Assembly: GCA_902762325.1 (NCBI GenBank)
Contig: CACWNV010000038.1
Span: forward strand, 1-43,734
Origin: an uncultured Prevotellaceae bacterium
GTDB taxonomy: Bacteria > Bacteroidota > Bacteroidia > Bacteroidales > Bacteroidaceae
Direction of reading: 5' to 3'
Length of the DNA stretch: 43,734 bases
A program made the translations under genes and the position numbers. The notes beneath the pieces are model-generated. The model was not told where the DNA came from and searched no databases. It was given only the letters and a program-made list of their open reading frames with translations. Within the stretch, counting starts at the first letter, position 1; the number at the start of each line of letters is the position of its first letter. Shown in pieces: positions 17,552 through 26,182 of this stretch.

Positions 17552-18907
17552 TTATTTCTCTTGAGCCAGTCTTTCCTGGATGGCTTTGCTCTCAGCCTCG
17601 TAGCCGGGCTTGTTGAGCAGGGCGAACATGTTCTTCTTGTAGGCCTCTACGCCGGGCTGGTTGAACGGGTTCACGCCGAGCACGTTTCCGCTGATGCCGC
17701 AACCGATCTCGAAGAAATAGATGAGCTGTCCGATGTAATACTCATTCAACTCAGGCACGCTGATGCGGATGTTGGGAACGCCACCGTCCACGTGAGCCAG
17801 ACGAGTACCCAGCTCTGCCATCTTGTTCACCTCGTCGACGCGCTTGCCGGCAAGGAAGTTCAGACCGTCAAGGTTCTCCTCGTCGCTGGGGAAGAGCATC
17901 TTCTTGTTCGGCTGTTCAACGCTGATGACTGTCTCGAAGATGGTACGCTCGCCTTCCTGAATCCACTGTCCCATAGAGTGGAGGTCGGTGGTGAAGTCGA
18001 CGCTGGCGGGGAAGATACCCTTCTGATCCTTTCCTTCCGACTCACCGTAGAGCTGCTTCCACCATTCGCTCACGAAGTGGAGCTTCGGCTGATAGTTCAC
18101 CATGATTTCAATCTTCTTGCCGCTCTGATAGAGTCCGTTGCGCACGGCAGCATACTGGGCAGCGATGTTGTCGTCGAAGGGAACGTCCTTGCCACAAGCC
18201 TTCTCCATGTCGGCAGCACCCTGTACGAGCGCTTTGATGTCGAATCCGGCACAGGCGATGGGTAACAGACCCACCGGAGTGAGCACAGAGAAGCGGCCTC
18301 CCACATTGTCGGGGATGACAAACGACTTGTAGCCTTCCTTGTCTGCACATGTGCGGGCAGCACCGCGCTTGGCATCCGTGACAGCCACAATCACGTTCTT
18401 TGCCTCTTCCTTGCCCATCTGAGCCTCGCACTGCTTCTTCAGCAGACGGAAGGTGAGGGCAGTCTCTGTTGTCGTTCCGCTCTTAGAGATGTTGATGACA
18501 CCGAACTTCTTGTCAGCCAGATACTCTGTCATCTCAGCCAGATAGTCCTCGCCGATGTTGTTTCCGGCAAAAAGAATGGTAGGATTCTTCTTGTCCTGTA
18601 CGAGCCATGCAAAAGTGTTGCCGAGCGCCTCGATGACGGCACGTGCACCGAGATAGCTTCCGCCGATACCTGCCACCACTACGACCTCGCATTTCTCGCG
18701 GAGCGTTTCAGCTACAGCCTGTATCTCATCAAGGAACTCAGGAGTGATGCTTGAGGGCAGATGCAGCCAACCGAGGAAGTCATTACCGGGACATGTCCCT
18801 GCTTCAAGAGCCTCTTGTGCGGCTTTCACCTGGGGCTCGAACGCCTTTACTGCGCCTTCGCCGAGGAAACACGCAGCCTTTGTGATATCAAGACAAATAT
18901 TCTTCAT
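17552..18907 (-). CDS. pgi: Glucose-6-phosphate isomerase
   Basis: Converts glucose 6-phosphate and fructose 6-phosphate in glycolysis and gluconeogenesis. The family signature [15 protein letters not shown] is near residue 202. The sugar-phosphate binding segment [11 protein letters not shown] and the N-terminal [15 protein letters not shown] loop are both present. Length 451 aa fits the bacterial short form. The gene starts 25 bases after the kinase-like gene in the same run as lysS and gpsA, an order I recall as common in Bacteroidales. Confidence 0.97.
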   Translation of the reverse strand: MKNICLDITKAACFLGEGAVKAFEPQVKAAQEALEAGTCPGNDFLGWLHLPSSITPEFLDEIQAVAETLREKCEVVVVAGIGGSYLGARAVIEALGNTFAWLVQDKKNPTILFAGNNIGEDYLAEMTEYLADKKFGVINISKSGTTTETALTFRLLKKQCEAQMGKEEAKNVIVAVTDAKRGAARTCADKEGYKSFVIPDNVGGRFSVLTPVGLLPIACAGFDIKALVQGAADMEKACGKDVPFDDNIAAQYAAVRNGLYQSGKKIEIMVNYQPKLHFVSEWWKQLYGESEGKDQKGIFPASVDFTTDLHSMGQWIQEGERTIFETVISVEQPNKKMLFPSDEENLDGLNFLAGKRVDEVNKMAELGTRLAHVDGGVPNIRISVPELNEYYIGQLIYFFEIGCGISGNVLGVNPFNQPGVEAYKKNMFALLNKPGYEAESKAIQERLAQEK

Positions 18908-18932
18908 TGTTCTTTATACTGATAAAAATGGA

Positions 18933-19583
18933 TTAATTACTTTTGTCGATATAGTCAAGGATGAGGTCAACGGCATCATCTTCAGTCAGATCTGCCATGT
19001 TGATGACCAGGTCGTAGTTGCGTGTGTCGTAGCGCGATGTGTTGGCATATTTCTTGATGTAGTTCTCACGCCACTTGTCCACCTTCTTGATGTCACGCTC
19101 AGCCTCTTTACGGCTCAGTCCCTGCTTTGCCATAACACGCTCGATGCGCTTGTTCATAGGAGCCTGAATCAGAATGCTGATATGATTCGGATGTCCTTTC
19201 AGTACATAAAAACCGCTTCGTCCAGCGATGACACACGACTCTCCGTAGCCTATCTCTTGCACGATTTCCTTCTCTGCCTTGAAGATGTCATCAGTTGTGA
19301 TCAGTTCTGGATCGTCCTGAGTATTCACTTTGTAGAACTCGGCCTTGGCGGTGTCATAGAAGGGGATTACCCTGCGCTGGAAATCCGACCACCAGTTGCC
19401 CTTGTTGCCTTTCAGAGTCTCAATTTCCTCGGTAGTGAGATGAAACTCAGCAGTCAGTGCCTTGATGACTGCCTTATCATAGAAATTAACACCCAAGTGT
19501 TTTGCCAGTTTCTCACCAATCGTGCGGCCACCGGAACCCAGTTCGCGATTGATGGTTATAACAAATTGTTCGGTTTTCTTCAT
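18933..19583 (-). CDS. Cytidylate-kinase-like family protein (216 aa)
   Basis: A P-loop kinase-like protein of the cytidylate kinase-like family. ITINRELGSGGRTIGEKLA is the nucleotide-binding loop (residues ~9-27), followed by FYDKAVIKALT. GESCVIAGRSGFYVLKGHPN and the basic helix RVMAKQGLSRKEAERDIKK, WRENYIKKYAN form the lid-like part. The order resembles Cmk, but the substrate is not established for this family, and the true cmk is probably elsewhere. It lies between gpsA (45 bases upstream) and pgi (25 downstream). Confidence 0.85.
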   Translation of the reverse strand: MKKTEQFVITINRELGSGGRTIGEKLAKHLGVNFYDKAVIKALTAEFHLTTEEIETLKGNKGNWWSDFQRRVIPFYDTAKAEFYKVNTQDDPELITTDDIFKAEKEIVQEIGYGESCVIAGRSGFYVLKGHPNHISILIQAPMNKRIERVMAKQGLSRKEAERDIKKVDKWRENYIKKYANTSRYDTRNYDLVINMADLTEDDAVDLILDYIDKSN

Positions 19584-19628
19584 AACTTATATATTTTTAA
19601 GTATTTAATTATTATCAGAAACAGTTGT

Positions 19629-20624
19629 TTATCTGAAGCTGTCAGTGAGCAGTTTGATTTCGATTTGCGGGCTGATCCGCTCGTAGAGAATGTTGTACAC
19701 GGCATCGAGAATCGGCATGTTGACGTGCATGCGCCGGTTGATCTCCTTCATACACTTGACACCGAAGTAGCCTTCGGCAATCATCTCCATCTCTATCTGC
19801 GCCGACTTCACGGAGTAGCCCTTTCCAATCATCGTACCGAATGTGCGGTTACGCGAGAAGTTGGAATATCCTGTGACGAGCAGGTCGCCGAGATAGACGC
19901 TGTCATAGACGCAGCGGTCAATGGGATGGATGGCAGTGATGAACCGTGACATCTCCTGCACGGCATTCGACATCAGCACCGCCTGGAAGTTATCACCATA
20001 TTTCAGTCCCGAGCAGATGCCGGCAGCTATGGCATAGACATTCTTCAGCACAGATGAATACTCGATGCCGATGACGTCAGAACTGGTCTTTGTCTTGATG
20101 AAATCCGAGATGATGACATCGGCGAAAGCCTGTGCCTTCTCCAGGTCAGAACAGCCGATGGTGAGGTAGGAGAGCCTTTCCAGCGCCACCTCTTCGGCAT
20201 GGCTGGGACCTCCGATACATGCCAGATTGTCGAAGGGAACGTCGTAGACCTGATGGAAGTACTCTGAACACGACAGGTTCTCATCGGGGACGATACCCTT
20301 GATGGCAGTGATGATGAACTTGTCACGAATCCGGGATTTCAGTTTCTTCAGGTGATTCTTCAGGTAAGGCGACGGTGTGACAAACACCAGCGTGTCGTAT
20401 GCCTGGGCAATCTTGTTCAGATCCGAAGAGAAGTTGATTTCATCGGTGTTGAAGTGGACGCTGGTGAGGTAGGCAGGGTTGTGCCCCATGCGCAGGAAAT
20501 CTTCGATGCGGTCGTCACGCCGCATATACCATCCGATGTGATGAGTATGACTCACCACAATCTTGGCTATGGCTGTTGCCCATGAGCCACCGCCGATGAT
20601 TGCTATTTTCCCGCAGTTATACAT
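19629..20624 (-). CDS. gpsA: NAD(P)H-dependent glycerol-3-phosphate dehydrogenase
   Basis: Reduces dihydroxyacetone phosphate to sn-glycerol 3-phosphate for phospholipid synthesis. The Rossmann motif is IIGGGSWATAIAK at the N-terminus, with FVTPSPYLKNHLK, the substrate loop CIGGPSHAEEVA and the catalytic lysine in SVLKNVYAIAAGI. Length 331 aa is normal. The start ATG overlaps the lysS stop by 8 bases (ATGTATAA), so the two are translationally coupled. Confidence 0.96.
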   Translation of the reverse strand: MYNCGKIAIIGGGSWATAIAKIVVSHTHHIGWYMRRDDRIEDFLRMGHNPAYLTSVHFNTDEINFSSDLNKIAQAYDTLVFVTPSPYLKNHLKKLKSRIRDKFIITAIKGIVPDENLSCSEYFHQVYDVPFDNLACIGGPSHAEEVALERLSYLTIGCSDLEKAQAFADVIISDFIKTKTSSDVIGIEYSSVLKNVYAIAAGICSGLKYGDNFQAVLMSNAVQEMSRFITAIHPIDRCVYDSVYLGDLLVTGYSNFSRNRTFGTMIGKGYSVKSAQIEMEMIAEGYFGVKCMKEINRRMHVNMPILDAVYNILYERISPQIEIKLLTDSFR

Positions 20625-22347
20625 TACTCTTGTCTATCCAGTCTTGTACCTGTTCGAGCGATGGGCGCTCGTATCCCAGTTTGTATTTCTTATTGATTTC
20701 TCCGATCTTCTGCTGCAGTCCCTGAGCCTTCTCCTTGCAGATGTCGCTGATGAGGTTGAACCCAGCCTTGCGGAGCACGTGTACCCAGTCTTCGGGTACA
20801 CCGATGGCAGCCCATTCGGCGACGGTGCTCTGAGGAATCTTCTTTTCCGGTTTCATCTGTGGGAAGAAGAGTACTTCCTGAATGAAGGTCTTACCCGTCA
20901 TGAGCATCACCAGACGGTCGATGCCGATACCGATGCCGCTTGTCGGAGGCATACCGTATTGCAGGGCACGCAGGAAGTCCTGGTCGATGATCATAGCCTC
21001 GTCGTCACCCTTGTCGGCAAGTCGCATCTGCTCGATGAAACGCTCCTCCTGGTCGATGGGGTCGTTCAGCTCAGAGTAGGCATTGGCAAGCTCTTTACCG
21101 TTCACCATCAGTTCGAAACGCTCGGTCAGTCCGGCTTTCGAGCGGTGCATCTTCGTCAGCGGAGACATCTCCACAGGATAGTCGGTGATGAACGTAGGCT
21201 GGATGAAGGTTCCTTCACAGAACTCTCCGAACAGCTCGTCAATGAGTTTTCCTTTACCCATCGTCTCATCCACGTCCATTCCCTTTTCCTTGCAGAACGT
21301 ACGAATCTCCTCTTCGGTCTTGCCGTTGCAGTCGAAGCCCGTCTTCTCCAGAATGGCATCGAGAATCGGCAGACGGCGGTAGGGAGCCTTGAACGAGATA
21401 ATCTGTCCGTCGATCTCACGCTCCGGCTTTCCGTTGACAGCCGTGCAGATTTCCTCCAGCAGTTTCTCGGTGAACGACATCATCCAGTTGTAATCCTTGT
21501 ATTGCACGTAGAGTTCCATGCAAGTGAACTCCGGGTTATGGTTGCGGTCCATTCCCTCGTTGCGGAAGTTCTTTCCAATCTCATAGACCCCCTCGAATCC
21601 GCCGACGATAAGGCGTTTCAGATACAGCTCAGTGGCGATACGCATGTACATGTCCTGATTGAGGGCGTTGAAATGGGTGATGAACGGACGGGCGCTGGCT
21701 CCACCTGCAATCATCTGCAGGGTGGGAGTCTCCACCTCTGTGTATCCGGCCTCGTCGAGCACACGGCGCATCGTGCGCAGCACGGTGGCACGCTGCAGGA
21801 ACGTCTCCTTCACGCCCTCGTTCACTACGAGGTCAACATAGCGCTGGCGGTAGCGCAGCTCAGGGTCGTCGAACTTATCATAGGCGACACCATCCTTGTA
21901 CTTCACGATGGGCAGCGGCTTCAGGCTCTTGGAGAGCAACGTCAGTTCCTGGGCATGAATAGAGATCTCGCCAGTCTGAGTGCGGAACACATAACCCTTC
22001 ACACCGATGAAGTCACCGATGTCCAGCAGTCGCTTGAACACCACGTTGTAAAGGTCTTTGTTCTCGCCAGGGCACAGCTCGTCGCGTGACACATAGACCT
22101 GAATCCTGCCCTTTGAGTCCTGTATCTCGGCAAAGGAAGCCTTACCCATCACACGGCGCGACATCATTCGTCCGGCGATGCATACCTGACGCGGTTCGTC
22201 CTCGTCCTTGAAGCTGTCCTTTATCTCGGTGCTGAAGGCATTCGTAGGATACTCAGCGGCAGGGTAGGGGTTGATTCCCATGTTACGCAACTCCTGAAGA
22301 CTCTGTCTCCTGACAATCTCTTGTTCACTTAATTCCAGTATATTCAT
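20617..22347 (-). CDS. lysS: Lysyl-tRNA synthetase, class II
   Basis: Charges tRNA-Lys. The N-terminal OB-fold anticodon-binding domain covers about 55-160 (VCIAGRMMSRRVMGKASFAE). The class II catalytic core follows, with motif 2 as FRNEGMDRNHNPEFTCMELY near 263 and motif 3 as GIGIGIDRLVMLMTG near 474. At 576 aa it is about 70 residues longer than the E. coli enzyme: after the core comes an extension with a helix-hairpin-like segment (WVHVLRKAGFNLISDI) and a helix ending DWIDKSNV. I recall such tails as usual in Bacteroidetes LysRS. It leads the lysS-gpsA-pgi run. Confidence 0.97.
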   Translation of the reverse strand: MNILELSEQEIVRRQSLQELRNMGINPYPAAEYPTNAFSTEIKDSFKDEDEPRQVCIAGRMMSRRVMGKASFAEIQDSKGRIQVYVSRDELCPGENKDLYNVVFKRLLDIGDFIGVKGYVFRTQTGEISIHAQELTLLSKSLKPLPIVKYKDGVAYDKFDDPELRYRQRYVDLVVNEGVKETFLQRATVLRTMRRVLDEAGYTEVETPTLQMIAGGASARPFITHFNALNQDMYMRIATELYLKRLIVGGFEGVYEIGKNFRNEGMDRNHNPEFTCMELYVQYKDYNWMMSFTEKLLEEICTAVNGKPEREIDGQIISFKAPYRRLPILDAILEKTGFDCNGKTEEEIRTFCKEKGMDVDETMGKGKLIDELFGEFCEGTFIQPTFITDYPVEMSPLTKMHRSKAGLTERFELMVNGKELANAYSELNDPIDQEERFIEQMRLADKGDDEAMIIDQDFLRALQYGMPPTSGIGIGIDRLVMLMTGKTFIQEVLFFPQMKPEKKIPQSTVAEWAAIGVPEDWVHVLRKAGFNLISDICKEKAQGLQQKIGEINKKYKLGYERPSLEQVQDWIDKSNV

Positions 22348-22382
22348 AAATATATTCTATCTGTCTTATTGGTTTGTTGCTG

Positions 22383-22390
22383 CAAAGTTA
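22383..22390 (-). promoter_or_regulatory. Promoter of lysS (-7 TAACTTTG)
   Basis: TAACTTTG followed by CAG on the minus strand, about 35 bases before the lysS ATG. It separates the housekeeping run from the glycan operon upstream. Confidence 0.75.
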
Positions 22391-22472
22391 CAGATTTTTT
22401 CTGGATTACATTAATAATGTAAGGAGAAAAATGTTCTTTAAGATAAGACCAGCCGAAATAATCGTCAGAATT

Positions 22473-25001
22473 CTACAGCACGACCTTGCGTGTCTCTCCT
22501 TTTATTCTGACGATGTAAACACCGGAGGGCAGGGCAGAGCGTGCATGGTTGAACTGCGAAGGACTCCCCTCGAAGCACTTCTTTCCCTGGCAGTCGTAGA
22601 TGGTCAGATGCTGGTCATCCGTCAAATCCTTGATGCTCTTTCCCTTTTCCACTTCAATGCTTCTCACGCCTAAGTCGGTACGACCGGGGAGCGGTATCAG
22701 CATCCACTGCCTGTGTGTGGGTATGCCTCCCGAAGAATACTGCCAGAGGTCGACGGCAGTACCGGTCTTTGTCTCTTCCCGTACAAGGTCGAGGGCCTGG
22801 CTTTTCTGATAGGCTGAGAGAATCCGGAAGTGGACAGGGTCCACAGACTCCACCAAGAAAGACTGTTCACTCTTGGCGTCGGTCTCGGCAGTGAGGGAAC
22901 TGCTGTTGGAAGAACGGTGTCCGGTGAGTCGCTGTCCCCGTTCGTTTTGGATGATAAACGAGCCGTCGGACTGCGGTATGAGCGACCACCGCTGTGCCTG
23001 ATCATTCACGTTGAGGTCATTGATGACCACTTTTCCGTTATCACTGGCAGTCACAGCCCTTGTCTGTTCATGACGTGGCACGATGAGGTATTGTCGCCCG
23101 TCATCGGCAGATGCTTCGCTGATGAGTGTCTGAATGTCCTTGTCTGTTGTCGTGACAGGAATGACGAGCGTCGCAATACTCTGTGAAGGCATCGTAATTG
23201 TGAGCAGACGGTCATCAATCTCGAAGTCGCTGAATCGTGCAATGCTCTCGCTACTGGAAGTACGGTAAGTCTGGATAAGGGACTTGTCTGCCACATAATC
23301 GAACAGAGACAGGTCGATGCGATGAGTCACGGTACCCACTGTCTGGTTAAGGATGACGAGAACCAGTGTGTCCCGTTGTGGACTGACTGCCGCCAGCGAC
23401 TGGTTGTTGAGTGACGTGATGATGTCGTATCCGGCAGGGATGAAGCGTGAACACTGCTCTCTCACATAGAAGTTCTTGACACGCGCGAAGGTCTGTTGCG
23501 CGAAACTGCCACGGATGGTACACCATGTGTCGCTGTTCTCTTCCATGTACTGCCAGTCGATCCATGCAGACGGCTGCAGATAACGCATGTCATCAAAGAG
23601 CTTTTGAGTGAGGCTCAGATTGCCGCTCAGTCCTTGTCCCCCTTCGCCGACTTCGCTCATCCACAAGGGTATGGATGACTGCCAAGCCAGGAAGTTCAGC
23701 CGGGCACGCTCGGGATTGGTGCCGCCATAAGTGTGGGTGTTCCATTGTCCGACAAGAGGCATCACTCCATCGGACAGATAGCGATTGAATGTGTTGATTG
23801 ATTGTCCCACATTGGTTTCGTCGCTGGCAGAGATTATAGTATTCAGTCCTGATTCCTTGAGGATGGGAGAGAGTATCTTTATGAATTTCGACTGCGAGGA
23901 AGCATCGAAATGACAGCCCTCCTGTACGCCATTGGCATACCAGAAGTTGGTGACAGGCTCATTGAAAGGCTCGAGGGTGCGGAACTCAATCCCGTACTCA
24001 TCTTTGTAATGCTTGCATACATCTACCAGATAGTGGGCAAACTCCTCATAGTATTCCGGTCGCAAGTTATCCTTTCCGCCACTGGTGTTGCCCGATACAC
24101 AACCGCTGTAAGTCATGTAGTAAGGACACGAGTTACTGAATGCCTCGAAGATGGCATCGGGACGTTTCTCCCGAATCTTCAGCATGATTTTCCGCTGTGC
24201 CTCATCCCGTTCCCAATGGTACACATCATCGCTGGAATCCTTGAATCCTTCCATTTCAGCTCTCAGTCCCTTGCCGTGTCCCATGTGGTGAGCATCGCAA
24301 TGGCTGTTCTGCGGGTCGTCGCCGCCGCCGATGTTATACCGGAAGATACGATAGTTAAGTCCGGTGGGGCTCACAAGCCAGTTGATCATCTTGTCAATAC
24401 TTTCATCGTTCCAGTGGCCGCACATGTTTGCCCACCAGCAGAGCGAGACGCCCCATCCGTCGAAGTGTTGGCGCACCACCGAGGGGCAGACGGGATAGAC
24501 AGCAGTGGTGTCGGCAGGTAGCGGAGTGTCAGCCTTCTTGCTAAAATACCAGATGTGACGGGCATCATCGCCGCTCTTGTCGCAGAACACGGTACTGTTC
24601 GGCGTGTTGGCGTCGGTGCCTAAATAGCGGTTGTTGGCCTTGCATCTTAGTCTATAGAGTTTGCTGGAAGCTTGTTCGATGGCATACTTGGCATTGTCGG
24701 ATGCCGAATCGGCGATGAAGGCAGTGTTCCAGGAGCCAGACAACGAGAGGAACAGAGGGGTCGAGGAGTTCGCCTGAATGGAGAAATAGCCTTTCCCGTC
24801 AGGGATGAACAACAGCGGGCGTTTGTTACTTGCCGTCGGACTCTCCAGCCGTGCCACGTTGTCGGATGCCATGACCAGATGGTTTCCACTGCTGTGGATT
24901 AAGTACATTTGAACAGGTTCGGAAGACGGAACCTGTGCAGAAGCCTTCATGAACAGACCGGTCATCACTGCCAAACAGTATATTATAGTCTTTATTCTCA
25001 T
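22473..25001 (-). CDS. GH30-like secreted glycosidase with ricin-type domains (842 aa)
   Basis: Signal peptide (MRIKTIIYCLAVMTGLFMKASA), an N-terminal ricin-type beta-trefoil-like domain (about 30-150), a GH30-type (beta/alpha)8 domain (about 160-620), a second ricin-like lectin domain (about 640-775, with QRWSLIPQSDGSFIIQNERG) and a C-terminal sorting tail (SGVYIVRIKGETRKVVL). HFDGWGVSLCWWANMCGHW is typical of the endo-beta-1,6-galactanase-like branch as I remember it. The likely acid/base is the second Glu of EPFNEP (~345) and the nucleophile the first Glu of SEVGEGG (~448). It is last in the glycan operon, 62 bases after the acetyltransferase-like gene. The exact substrate is uncertain. 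Confidence 0.8.
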   Translation of the reverse strand: MRIKTIIYCLAVMTGLFMKASAQVPSSEPVQMYLIHSSGNHLVMASDNVARLESPTASNKRPLLFIPDGKGYFSIQANSSTPLFLSLSGSWNTAFIADSASDNAKYAIEQASSKLYRLRCKANNRYLGTDANTPNSTVFCDKSGDDARHIWYFSKKADTPLPADTTAVYPVCPSVVRQHFDGWGVSLCWWANMCGHWNDESIDKMINWLVSPTGLNYRIFRYNIGGGDDPQNSHCDAHHMGHGKGLRAEMEGFKDSSDDVYHWERDEAQRKIMLKIREKRPDAIFEAFSNSCPYYMTYSGCVSGNTSGGKDNLRPEYYEEFAHYLVDVCKHYKDEYGIEFRTLEPFNEPVTNFWYANGVQEGCHFDASSQSKFIKILSPILKESGLNTIISASDETNVGQSINTFNRYLSDGVMPLVGQWNTHTYGGTNPERARLNFLAWQSSIPLWMSEVGEGGQGLSGNLSLTQKLFDDMRYLQPSAWIDWQYMEENSDTWCTIRGSFAQQTFARVKNFYVREQCSRFIPAGYDIITSLNNQSLAAVSPQRDTLVLVILNQTVGTVTHRIDLSLFDYVADKSLIQTYRTSSSESIARFSDFEIDDRLLTITMPSQSIATLVIPVTTTDKDIQTLISEASADDGRQYLIVPRHEQTRAVTASDNGKVVINDLNVNDQAQRWSLIPQSDGSFIIQNERGQRLTGHRSSNSSSLTAETDAKSEQSFLVESVDPVHFRILSAYQKSQALDLVREETKTGTAVDLWQYSSGGIPTHRQWMLIPLPGRTDLGVRSIEVEKGKSIKDLTDDQHLTIYDCQGKKCFEGSPSQFNHARSALPSGVYIVRIKGETRKVVL

Positions 25002-25063
25002 ACCTTTGTTACTTTCTCGTTGTTGACAAGTTTCTTTGATAGATTATTATGGTAGCTGCCGAG

Positions 25064-26182
25064 TTACAGCTTGATATAGATGTGACGTTTGTAGAGCGGC
25101 CAGCCGATAACGAAATGGAAGGCTGTGAACAGCAGGGCATAGGTAAGCGACTGAATCTGCGGTGTTGAAATGATGTGGCAGATACCCGTGAAGACGGCAT
25201 TGCTGATGCCCACATGTCCGAAGATGATAGCCAGCAACTCGCTCATCACATAGAGGAACAGCGGGTTAACGCCGAATACCTGGAAGAAGGTTGTAAATGA
25301 AGGCTGAAGGTTTCCGAAGGAAGAACTCTTCTTTGGCTGAGCCTTCGGATAGTCCATCGCATACATGATGATTCCTTGCAGCAGGGCAGCCAGTCCGCAT
25401 GTGACAAGTACATAGCTGGGACTCCAGATGCGCTTGTTGAGCGGCAGTCCGTAAGAGAGCAGGTAGCCGCAGATGACGAGGATGCCTCCCGTCAGCAGGA
25501 ATCCCAGCACCTTTGCCTGAATGTCTTTGGCCTGCATCATCTTCCTGGCACAATAGAAGCCAATGAGCGTGTGAGCAACCGACGGTATGGTACCCAGCAG
25601 CCCTTCGGGGTCTACGGGACTCTTGTGATACAGATGTCCGGCACCAAACAGACGGAGGTCGACTCGTGCCAGGATGTTGGTAGAGGCATCGTAGTCATAG
25701 CCGTTTCCGAAGATAAGTATAAGGGCGTAAAGCACGAGCAGTCCCACGATAGTCTTGATAAGATGCCGATGGCTTACCGTGAGGGCAAAGACAGAAACAG
25801 CCAGATAACAGAGCGCAATGCGCTGCAGTACAGCCCAGATACGAAGGTGGGCAAAGTCGGTGGCATGTCCGTCGAGAGCCATATCGAACCAATGGATGCC
25901 CAGACCGATAAGGAAGAGCAGGACGGTGCGTTTGACTATTTTTCGTATCACAGGTGCCGACGGCTTGAATCCCGTCTTCATCAAAGACAGGTAGGTGGAG
26001 ATACCCATGATGAAAAGGAAGAAGGGAAACACCAGGTCGCACGGTGTCATCCCATTCCATTTGGCGTGTTGCAGCGGCGCAAACGACTCTCCATATTGGT
26101 TGTTCACCAGTATCATCATTGCCACCGTCAGTCCTCGCATCACATCGAGTGACTGCAATCGTTGTGTCTTGTTCGCTGTCAT
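25064..26182 (-). CDS. Heparan-alpha-glucosaminide N-acetyltransferase-like membrane protein (372 aa)
   Basis: A polytopic membrane protein of the family containing human HGSNAT (DUF5009/DUF1624 type), which moves acetyl from cytosolic acetyl-CoA onto terminal alpha-glucosamine across the membrane. The family start is clear: SLDVMRGLTVAMMILVN, then QHAKWNG (His39) and DLVFPFFLFIMG; the matching loop histidine is the catalytic one in the human enzyme, as I recall. About 10 hydrophobic helices follow. Start chosen at 26182 (MTANKTQ), because this ATG overlaps the stop of the GH89 gene as ATGA; an upstream ATG at 26206 is also open. Coupling to a GH89 gene supports the predicted activity, but other acyl acceptors are possible. 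Confidence 0.85.
   Translation of the reverse strand: MTANKTQRLQSLDVMRGLTVAMMILVNNQYGESFAPLQHAKWNGMTPCDLVFPFFLFIMGISTYLSLMKTGFKPSAPVIRKIVKRTVLLFLIGLGIHWFDMALDGHATDFAHLRIWAVLQRIALCYLAVSVFALTVSHRHLIKTIVGLLVLYALILIFGNGYDYDASTNILARVDLRLFGAGHLYHKSPVDPEGLLGTIPSVAHTLIGFYCARKMMQAKDIQAKVLGFLLTGGILVICGYLLSYGLPLNKRIWSPSYVLVTCGLAALLQGIIMYAMDYPKAQPKKSSSFGNLQPSFTTFFQVFGVNPLFLYVMSELLAIIFGHVGISNAVFTGICHIISTPQIQSLTYALLFTAFHFVIGWPLYKRHIYIKL

Noticed and set aside
18744-19949. A 401-codon plus-strand frame
   Set aside because: It runs antisense across three real genes (pgi, the kinase-like gene and gpsA).
20563-22089. A 508-codon plus-strand frame opposite lysS
   Set aside because: The minus strand carries all class II LysRS motifs; the frame is a codon-bias shadow.
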